NCBI GenBank assembly: GCA_003116975.1 | Contig: BGKB01000073.1 | Location: 62,001-126,000 of the forward strand | From: Aurantiochytrium sp. KH105 | Lineage: Eukaryota; Sar; Bigyra; Thraustochytrida; Thraustochytriidae | Length of the DNA stretch: 64,000 nucleotides | Direction: 5' to 3' | Shown here: positions 28,109-36,500 of the stretch, piece by piece | How the letters are laid out: the number at the start of each line of letters is the position of its first letter | Numbering within the stretch: the stretch's first letter is position 1 | Made by a program: the position numbers and the translations under genes | The notes under the pieces: model-generated | What the model saw: only the letters and a program-made list of their open reading frames with translations | Database searches by the model: none | Told to the model about the DNA's origin: nothing

Positions 28109-29319
28109 TCACTTCGTGCACGAGATGGATTTGATGTAGATATTGCGAGTTGATGTCTCTGTCAACAGAGAGACCACAACGATCACAATTATATCGTGTA
28201 TTCCCACCAAGATTGCGTTTCACGTATCCGCATCTTGTGCAGGTTTTTGAAGTGTTACTCTTCAGGAACGGCCAACGTGTTTCTTACATGTCCGTGGTTT
28301 TGAATGAGTCTGTCGTGAAAGCGGCAGTGAGAAAGCAGTTGTATCTTGCGCTTCGCAGTTCGATGAAGCTTGGGTGATTCGAGGATACTCTTGACACCTA
28401 ATTTACCAACCCGGATTTCTTGAAAGTTGTCCAGAAGAAAGCGAATGATCTTGTCGTGTGTTTCTTTGAGTTTGTTCTTCATTTTTGCCCGAAGCATTTG
28501 CTCTTTGCGCTTGTAGGTCTTCTTTCTATGAATGCGACTTCCAGTCTTTTCATCCCAATTCCGGGGGCTTCTGATCTGGTCGATACGCTTTGACAAGTCG
28601 AGCATACTGTAAGACTTGAAATTTCCACGTTTCACAGAACCAGTGGTACGTGGCAAGACGTTGAGTGTTGCACATAGTTTCGCATCGTTCGAATAGAGTG
28701 TTTGAAAGTCACGAGCGCCTGGATCGAGAGTCGCGTCTTTGAAAGGTGCTGGTTTGAGCTTCTCTCGCTTTTTCTGATATAGAATGATCAGGTACCAACG
28801 ACCAGGCTCTTCGTAAACGATTTTGCAGTCCTTTTCAATCTTGGGAAGCTTTCGATTTCGCTTTTTCGAACCTTGACGTTTGTTTCGCAGTGGTCCAAAT
28901 GGTTCAGCGTTGTCGTCAAATGCATTGTTCTTGGCGAACATACACTTTTGAACTGGAATAACACCAAAACCTCGCTTGTCGCGCCTTGACTGAAAGCGCA
29001 TTTCGAACTTTTTCACATTTCCAGCCTTTTTGTTCGAGAAAGCGGATTTGTAAGCTGCTCCTAGACGACGCAGTGTGTCACCACGCATATGGTATGGAAG
29101 ACTCTCAATCTCGTCATCGAGCTTTCGTTCCTTCTCGACTACACGATTTAACGCTTTACGGGTTGGTCCAAGAAAGTACTTTTTCATCTCCGCAAAATGA
29201 GTGCCTACATTTCCTTTCTTGATATGCTCAAGAGCCAGGTTCCACAATGCACGTAGTGCGTGGTGAATTTTGGTTAAAATCTGCCTTTGACGAAGTGTTG
29301 GTCGCAGCTTAACTTTCAT
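28109..29319 (-). pseudogene. tnpB: Fanzor/TnpB-like RNA-guided nuclease, copy 2
   Basis: Starts at the ATG at 29319, 11 bp inside the end of tnpA. It keeps the RuvC-I Asp (LDPGARDFQTLYSND) and the VGKLGVK segment. Just after AVPEE an extra T produces a stop at 28257-28255, so the zinc ribbon and RuvC-III are out of frame. A 5-base loss at 28149/28150 also removes part of the RDINGARN motif. Relative to copy 1 an internal segment of about 17 codons is missing (FDDN joins EPFGPLR). As it stands, 354 residues would be made, without a complete RuvC centre. Confidence 0.85.
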
Positions 29320-29926
29320 CGATCTTAAGTCGCTTTCTTCCTCGTCGGCTGCTTCGTTGACCGTGGAGACGACATCCAAAGACGGTGATGATTGAGACGA
29401 GGTCTTTAACGAGTTCATCTTGCAGTCCTCCATCGTCTTCTTGTCCATTTGGATGGACAACTCGAATTGAGGCTCCTTTGGAAGTGACAATCCACTCGAG
29501 CAAGTCGAATGCGAATCGACAGAGACGGTCTCTATAGGTAACCACGACTTCATCGAGTTCTCCTTGCATTGCGAGTTCCAGAATGGAACGAAGACCGCGC
29601 CTTTTGAAGTTGATGCCCGATCCAATGTCTTGGATGACTTGGTGATTGGGGAAGTTTTCTTCGAACCAAGCGACTTGTCTGGACAGGTCGTCTTTCTGCG
29701 CTTTGCTACTGACTCTTGCATAACATAGTCGACGTCGCTCAACTTCCGTTTGCCTAGGAGTGTCCAGGTTATTGTCAAAGTCCTCGATACATACTCGCCA
29801 GTGTCCGCCTTTTGTTCTGTAACTTCTGACTTTGTTGTCGTTAGCGTAGTTTCGTATTGTATCTCTGTGCAGTCCGAGCCGCACAGCGGCGACTCCAATG
29901 GAGACGTAGTGTCGCTCATCTGACAT
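29309..29926 (-). CDS. tnpA: IS607-type serine recombinase TnpA (intact)
   Basis: 205 residues from the ATG at 29926. Residues about 6-46 are a MerR-like helix-turn-helix (YVSIGVAAVRLGLHRDTIRNY, then KGGHWRV). Residues about 66-200 are the serine recombinase: YARVSSKAQKDDLSRQ with catalytic Ser73, IGSGINFKRRGLRSI, VVVTYRDRLCRFAFDLLEW, and a C-terminal RLHGQRSSRRGRK helix. The frame stays open upstream into GC-rich DNA, but the element boundary and the match to copy 1 fix this start. In IS607 elements TnpA catalyses excision and integration with little target specificity. The 11-bp overlap with tnpB is a bacterial-style layout, unusual in a nuclear genome. Confidence 0.9.
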   Translation of the reverse strand: MSDERHYVSIGVAAVRLGLHRDTIRNYANDNKVRSYRTKGGHWRVCIEDFDNNLDTPRQTEVERRRLCYARVSSKAQKDDLSRQVAWFEENFPNHQVIQDIGSGINFKRRGLRSILELAMQGELDEVVVTYRDRLCRFAFDLLEWIVTSKGASIRVVHPNGQEDDGGLQDELVKDLVSIITVFGCRLHGQRSSRRGRKRLKIDES

Positions 29927-30039
29927 TGAGCGATACCACCAACCCGAGTTTTGGTTTTGCTGGGAACGAGCTGGTTTTGCTTTCGATTCAGGTCGCTTCC
30001 ACACCCGGTCGTATCGTATAAGCCACCGAGAAAGAATGT

Positions 30040-30647
30040 TCATAAATCGGCCTAACTGCTTGAACCCCCCAGCCCACCGCGCGGCCGCGTCGCCGCGCGC
30101 GCGGCTGCCGGCCCGCGCGAAGAGGCGGGGGGGGGGGCACCTTTTCCAGGTGTCCCAATCGGAGTGGCGCGGGCCCGGCTGCCGAGTCGCAGCTCGATCA
30201 AATCCGGAGAGCAGACTCGCGAGGTAGGTCGGGACGCCGAGGCCGCGGCGCGCGGCGGCGGCGCTTGCGCGGCGCGCGGCGAGGCGCGCGGGAGGGGAGT
30301 CGGCGGCCGCCGCACGGACGGCCTGCCGGGCGGACGCTCGCAGGGATGGGCGGATGGATGCACGGATGGATGGATGCATGCATGCATGCATGCCGCGAAA
30401 TGCGGCCATGGAAGGACTGAGCTCGCGCCCGTGCGCCTGCGCCTGCGCGTGCGCGTGCGCGCGGGCGGGGAGAGCGGAGGAGAGGCGGGGACGCGCGGGC
30501 GAGGCGAGGAGAAAGGCGGGCTGACTGACGAGGAGAACCGCGCGGCGATGTTGCTGCCTGCGGACGGCGAGACGCGGCACAGCCAAACCCGCGAATAGAA
30601 GCAGGAAGGCAAGCAAAGTACAAGCGAAAAGCTTTATCAAGGACACG
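30040..30647. other. GC-rich promoter region of SDHD
   Basis: 608 bp that turn abruptly GC-rich at the end of IS607 copy 2. It contains a G run (30128-30138) and (GGAT)n/(GCAT)n tracts at about 30351-30392. No supported gene; it presumably holds the SDHD promoter and 5' leader. Confidence 0.6.
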
Positions 30648-31432
30648 ATGCTCCGCACCATGATGCCCATGGGCCGCCAGCTCGCCTCGGCAGGCCTCGT
30701 CGGCGCACGGCCTGCCCTGCGCCTTACGGCCACGCGCTCCATGGCTACCAAGTCAGACGCACCCTTCAGTCTGGTCGCAGGTACGTGAACGACAAAAGCA
30801 AAGCCTCTTCTTGCCCACGAAAGGCAAGGGGGCGGAGAGAAAAGAACAGTTTTTGGCGCTTAAACCCTTCCGAGGCACAGCGCAACAACGAGAACAAAAA
30901 CAGAAAACAAGAGGAGAGAGAGAGACGGGAGAGAGAGTCAATGATCGATTGCGGGAACTGCGTTTACTGACTAATTAACGAACATCTCCGACGGACCGGC
31001 GGACCGACGATGATCCTCAACTCGACTCATCTCTCTATGCACACGCCATTCCATGTAACTTGTTGTGTGCTGCTGCTCACAGCTGACCAGTCGATCGCCG
31101 TGCAAAAGCTCTTCCACCAGACTAGCCTCGCGTCGCTGGCTCTCACGCCCATTGCCGTCCTGGCGCACCCTAGCTTTCTCTCGATGCCCATTGACATTGT
31201 CCTCTCTGTGGTCTTCCCGCTCCACGCCCACATTGGCATCAACTGGATCCTCACTGATTACGTCCCGGCCGCCACGCCTAACAGCGCCATCCGCTACGGT
31301 GTTCTCGCCGTCACCGGTCTCACCATTCTGGGCCTTCTCAAGGTGAGCATTGTCGACGAGGGCCTCGTCGGCACCCTCAAGGCCACCTGGTCTAGTCCCG
31401 AGGAGCTCAAGAAGTCGCGCGATTCCAAATAA
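30648..31432 (+). CDS. SDHD: Succinate dehydrogenase cytochrome b small subunit (two exons)
   Basis: Exon 1 is 30648-30780, the intron 30781-31082 (302 bp, GTACGT...CTCACAG), and exon 2 is 31083-31432; together 483 bp, 160 residues. The N-terminus (MLRTMMPMGRQLASAGLVGARP) is a mitochondrial presequence rich in Arg and lacking acids. The mature part has three membrane helices; HAHIGINWILTDYV carries the His and the DY pair typical of the CybS/SDHD family. The subunit anchors complex II in the inner membrane and takes part in haem and ubiquinone binding. It is convergent with the FDXACB1-like gene. Confidence 0.88.
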
Positions 31433-31807
31433 GCTTTGAGCTAATCTTGTGGGCGAACCCTTTATGGTTGTCCTTTCTTTGCCTCTACACGCCGTTCTTC
31501 TACATCGCCTCCACTTCCCTCTCCAGTCCTAAACACCTAACACATTGAAACACAGTTTGGGGTCACGTCGCTAGTGTAGAGGGCAAAGACGGAGTCTCTC
31601 CGGAATTTGGGCAGAGTAAGCAAGGCATTGACAGTGAGTGCAACAGGAGAGTGGGGAGAAAGTTGAGTTGCATTCAAAACTTCTTCCTCGGAGGGATTAA
31701 CAGTAAGTGCGTGTGTATGCATCTGCTCGTTTAAATGTGTACCTGTCTGCTCACTTGCTTGCTTGCTTGCTTGCTTCCCTGTCCATAAATCCTTGTTGCC
31801 AGATATA
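31433..31807. other. Convergent intergenic region
   Basis: 375 bp between convergent 3' ends, with a short (GCTT)n tract around 31757-31776. No gene seen. Confidence 0.6.
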
Positions 31808-33154
31808 TTATAAATCTTTCTCAGTCTGAGACGAAGACGCTTCTTGCGTGGGAGAAATCTGCTCCTCCGCAACTTCTTTGATTTCCTCCTTTTTGGCAAG
31901 AAAACCTAGTCGCTCGAGACGTGCTACCCCTGTCTCGGCAGCTAGCCGCGGCACGTCCAAAATTCCAGCGGCACGAGCTTCGCGCATTTCCGTCTTGGAC
32001 CATCGTCGCAAATTGTAGCGATCCAAATAAAGCTCTTCGAGCTCCAAAAGCTCGGTCTTGAGTGTTGCCATGAGCTGGTGCACATACATACGACTCACAG
32101 GAACCTCGAGGGATGTGATCTCGATGCGATAGGTCCTTGCCATCCTACGCGACCAGGGCTCAATGTAACGATCAAAGGCGTACGCGCGAAAACGCGCGCC
32201 GTAAAGATGTTTGCGGAGTCGGCTGTACAGCTCATCAGGCTCAAAGTGGTCTGGGTCATAGTACATGCCAAGTGAGCCTTCCCAAACGAGGGGAAATCGC
32301 GCACGCGGACAAAAGGTCGGGTGCGGCCACGCAAACTTGTGCGTGATCGAACCGACCTGGTGAAAGCCCGCGTCACCATCCTTGTAGCCGCGAGATCGGT
32401 AGCCAAGCTCCGAGTCCGCTTTAGCTAGTCGGTAGAGAGCCGGCTGTGCTGGCTCAACGTCCTTCATCAATAGACCTGCCTGCGCAGCTTGGTCTTGGAC
32501 CTGCCACGTATTCGCCCAGAGTAACCTCTTGAATCGCTCTGCCTGCGTGCCACCCTGGCCTGAAATGAGGCTGACCCAAATCTGCCCCTCGCCGGCGCGA
32601 ATAAATTGCCGCGCGCACAGGAAAAAATCTCCCAATAGTTTGCGATTGACCTGAACCTTGCTCTGGCCGCCGTAATGAGGAAAGTTGAACAGCACGAACT
32701 GCGCGTACGGCGGACCTTCGCCGAAAATCTCTCGTTGCTTATCACCCTCGATCTTGCGCGCGTCAACACCATGCACGAGACGCACGTTGCTAAATTCCTC
32801 CTCAATGCGTTTGCGAATCGCAGGGTACCGTTTGTACTTGAGCATCTCCTCGGCCGTGTCGAGCGTCGTGCCCACAATTCTGGCACGGCGGTTCTCCCGT
32901 TGAAGTAGAATCGCAAGCGAAAGCGTGTAGGAGCAGTCGCCGTCGCCGCACACCAGCACGAGCGGGCCCTGGTCCCCCTGCTCGTTGTCGAGTCCCTCCT
33001 TGTTCTCGCTGTCGCCACCACCAATCGTTCCAGCATCGGCCGGGAGACCCAGCGTCGTCAAGTCTGCGCGTACATGGTGCTGCGAGACCGAGCCATCGGG
33101 GGCGCCCAGCCTCCGCAGATCTGCCAGCTCCAGAGCCCCGTCTGCAGCCGCCAT
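31808..33154 (-). CDS. FDXACB1: FDXACB1/BMT5-like protein (DUF2431 methyltransferase plus FDX-ACB-like domain)
   Basis: 448 residues from the ATG at 33154 (MAAADGALELADLRR). The frame is open further upstream, but only to a non-ATG codon. Residues about 60-240 match the BMT5-like (DUF2431) methyltransferase fold: LVLVCGDGDCSYTLSLA is the SAM-binding loop, IVGTTLDTAEEML the next strand, LVHGVDARKIE and VLFNFPHYGGQ the family hallmarks, and LLGDFFLCARQFI follows. The C-terminal half (FAWPHPTFCPRARFPLVW; AYAFDRYIEPWSRRMARTYR) resembles the ferredoxin-fold anticodon-binding domain seen in animal FDXACB1. Yeast Bmt5 methylates 25S rRNA uridine; the substrate here is unknown. Confidence 0.75.
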   Translation of the reverse strand: MAAADGALELADLRRLGAPDGSVSQHHVRADLTTLGLPADAGTIGGGDSENKEGLDNEQGDQGPLVLVCGDGDCSYTLSLAILLQRENRRARIVGTTLDTAEEMLKYKRYPAIRKRIEEEFSNVRLVHGVDARKIEGDKQREIFGEGPPYAQFVLFNFPHYGGQSKVQVNRKLLGDFFLCARQFIRAGEGQIWVSLISGQGGTQAERFKRLLWANTWQVQDQAAQAGLLMKDVEPAQPALYRLAKADSELGYRSRGYKDGDAGFHQVGSITHKFAWPHPTFCPRARFPLVWEGSLGMYYDPDHFEPDELYSRLRKHLYGARFRAYAFDRYIEPWSRRMARTYRIEITSLEVPVSRMYVHQLMATLKTELLELEELYLDRYNLRRWSKTEMREARAAGILDVPRLAAETGVARLERLGFLAKKEEIKEVAEEQISPTQEASSSQTEKDL

Positions 33155-33596
33155 CTTGCCCCGCGCTGCGCAAGCTCGCTCGCCCGCTCGCTCGAAAGCC
33201 CCCGCGCCCTCTCCGCTTTCGTGCTCTAGGCCTCCAAAAACCTCATTGGCAAAGAGCGCCTCTGCCCGGCCCCCACTTTTGCGTTGCGCAAAACGAATTG
33301 GGGTTGCGCAGCTCCGGGCGCGTCCCCTTCCGTTGGGCCTGCCTGCTTGCTCGAGTCCCACGCGCTCAGCTTGGAGCTCGAGCGTGCTGGACTTGAGCCT
33401 TGGAGCGGGCTAGCTGGCCGCGAGGCGGTCGGGCTCGACGCGGAGGGATCGTTTGCAGAGTCAATCGACCATCGCCGGCGCATTCTCCCACGCCCTCTTC
33501 TTGTCCTCGTGCCGCCCGCTGTCGCCGTGGCCGTCACCCGCCAGCTCGTGCAGAGCGAACGGTAGATCGAGTCGAGCGTCTCGCTCGGGAAGAGCC
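33155..33596. other. Divergent intergenic region
   Basis: 442 bp between start codons of two genes pointing apart; presumably a shared promoter. Frames cross it on both strands but begin at non-ATG codons. Confidence 0.5.
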
Positions 33597-36500
33597 ATGG
33601 GACGAGGAGGAGGAGGAGGACGACGACGACGACACGGAGAAGGCAATGGAGGTTGCGAAGGAGGAGCGACGATGCCTGCACAGCCTGCACAGCCTGCACA
33701 GACGCCTCGGCGAAGGCCGAGATCAGGATGCCGCGGGGGGGAAACGATCAAGGCCGCGTTGATTACGGTGCTCGTTGCGCTAGCTATTCCCGTGCACGCC
33801 CTCGTGCGTATCGACACAGAGCTGACAACGACAAGCGCCATTACATCGACAACAGCGATGACGACGTCAACAATAACGAGCTCGAGCCAGGTAGAACAAT
33901 CATCATCGCAAGCCGTCCGCCTCGCCTGGACGCCTGCTGAAGAGCAGATTCTAAACGGCCAAGGGTTCTCCATTGAGCGCGCAGAGCTTGGCGGCGCTTG
34001 GTCAGAGATTGCGCGTCTCGAAGCGTCCTCGAGCAGCCAGGGCCCACGCGAGGTGCAGCTTGTCACCTCCCGCGCAGATGAGGGCCAGTCCATCACCGCA
34101 GGAAGCTTTCGTTTGTCCCTGCAAAAAGATGGAATTCACGACGCAGACACAGAGACACACTCCATGACTGATTGGATCTCGTTCGACGCATCAGCATCCG
34201 ATCTAAGCGGCGCCCTCGAGGCACTCGGCAACATCGGCTCCGTTCGCACGACAAGGTCAGGGCCAGACACGCAAGGAGGATATCAATGGACAGTGACTTT
34301 TATGGATGCTGCTGAAAGTTATCCAGCCCTGCAAGTTGTTACAAGTACATTGGATGCGCTTGCGTTCGGGGATCAGCTGCGAACGGTCACCGTCTCGGAA
34401 ATACGTCCAGGGACCTCGCACACATTCCCGTGCATCAATGATCCTGATCGACGAGCGCCTTCAAAAAGCTCGTGCGCCTTCTTCGATGACTCGGTCCTTC
34501 CGTACCACATCTACATGTACCGGATTCGCGCCCTCTTGCGTGGCCCCGCTGGTGAACGCTTATGGTCTGCATACTCCGAGGTCTCGGCACGAGTGAACAT
34601 TCCTGGCTCACGCGTGCTCGCAAGCGCAAGCAGCCTCAGCCTCGCTTCGGTGAGTGCCGAGGGATTTCGAATTGCCGTTCAGGACTCTGCGCCGGAGGGC
34701 ACAATTGTACAGCTTGAAGCAGAACCCGGAGTTTGGACTACGCTTGCAAAGGCAACAACCGGAGATACAAACGACTATGAAGCCACAGGACTTGATTCGA
34801 GTGCAGAGTATGCGGTTCGTGCTCTGGTCCCGGGTCAAGACGGCGTGCACGCAGACACCAAGGTCTTCCGCACCGCCGACGCCTCTCTCAGCGGTATTGA
34901 GCTCAATATTGTTCCCGATGGACCCGAGAGTGTCTTGGCTACGTGGACGCAAATGCGCGACCAAGTGACTGAATTTCAGCTCCAGGCGCGCGAGCTTTTA
35001 GATGGTCGTCGGTCAACAGAGTACTTGGATGACGACAACGGCGCCTGGACGCATGTCGTTCTTGAAGGTCTTCCCCAGTATCATGTCGGTCGCGCCGAAG
35101 TGCAAACAATTACAACACGAGTTGATGCAGGCAGTGGCTCCATTGATGGAGGCAGCTACCAGCTTGCGTTCCGAGATGCAAGAAGCCCAAGCGATCCTAT
35201 CGCGTATGATGCTACTGCAAGCGAGGTTCAGCTTGTGCTCGAAAGCCTCGGCGTCAACGCTCGGTCCGTGACACGGTCAGCGCCTACAGCAGAGGGAGGA
35301 TATACGTATTCGGTCGTCTTTGATCCTCTTTTGCACCCAGGCGATCAGCCCCCACTGCTCGTGATAGCAGAGACCTTGTCGACAGCGTCGAGCGGCTCGT
35401 GGTCAGGCGCGGGCGGTCCCGTTACTGTGTCAACCGCACGAGATGGTGTGGCTCCAGTCTATGCAGCCCAATCAGAGGTTCTTGAGGCCTCTATCGCAGG
35501 TCTCAAAGCCTATACCTGGTATGCCTTTCGTATTCGTAGCGTCTATGTTAGCGCCTCGACGGGCCGACTTGAGGCCGGGAGTTGGAGTACTCCAGTGGGA
35601 CCCGTAAGAACCGACATGGCCCCGAACGCCCTCGTCGATGCACCGAACGGTCTCGATTTGCAGGATGCACGCGCACGCGCGCTGGCAGATGTCCTTGTCG
35701 AAGCGGGCGAGGCTGGCGTGGCACCGCGGTCCGACGACCCACTCTTTGTAAATGGGGTTGGCCTTGGCGGCGGCGCCTCCACAGGCGCCAATGGAGATGC
35801 TCAGGAGGGTTACCATGGAGGACCTGGCCTCGTCGTGATTCGCCCGCGGACATCTCATGGAGCTGGGATACACGATCGCACTTGGGCAGCAAAGGTCTTC
35901 TTTTATACAGGCACCACCCAAATTTACGAGCTCCCTGCGGATGCGCGCATTGATCAGCTCGACATCAAGATGTGGGGCGGCGGCGGCGGCAGTAGCTCGA
36001 GTCTCGGATCCCTCGACACGCACGGTGGTGCCGGGGCCTTTGTTCATGCACGTATTGCTCTTTGTGCCCTAAGTGGGCCTTTGCATGTTCGCGTGGGTGG
36101 CGGAGGTGCATCTGGAGGTAGCGGTGGCATGGGCGGCTGGAATGGTGGCGGTAACGGCGGCAAGGGCACCTTGCGACGTGGTGGCGGCGGCGGCGGCGCA
36201 TCCTCCATCTTTCTCAGTGACGCAAGCTCTCCGATTTTGGCTGCAGCCGGAGGCGGTGGCGCCGGCGGTGCCGACTACTGCTGTGCACATGGCGGCGATG
36301 CCCATGGAGACGGCGCGGTCCCTGACGCTGCAACAGTCCTCCTGGGACTCCCCGCAGTTGATGACAACACGGCCGCATTTGCGGAGCACCACAACAAGGA
36401 CCTGGGTCTTGCGCCTGAGGCAAATTATACTTTGCTCGCGAGCGCAGGTAGTGGGGCGACGAGCTCCCGAGGCGGCCAAGGAGGCAAAGCAGGTTCATTC

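Larger units (their letters stand above)
28077..30039 (-). mobile_element. IS607-type element with Fanzor/TnpB-like gene, copy 2
   Basis: Second copy of the element at 19516-21527, same orientation, with the same end sequences (AAGCCGTAAC at the tnpB side, AAAGAATGT at the tnpA side) and unrelated flanks. tnpA is intact; tnpB has two frame-breaking changes near its 3' end. The tnpB-side end lies against the truncated terminase relic. No terminal inverted repeats or target duplication are seen. Confidence 0.87.

Noticed and set aside
29927-30751. Upstream extension of the intact tnpA frame (275 more codons)
   Set aside because: It crosses the element boundary into GC-rich host DNA that also carries the SDHD exon on the other strand, and copy 1 supports a start at the MSDERHY ATG.
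33155-33361. N-terminal extension of the FDXACB1-like gene
   Set aside because: The open frame begins at a GTG, not an ATG; the first ATG at 33154 is preferred.
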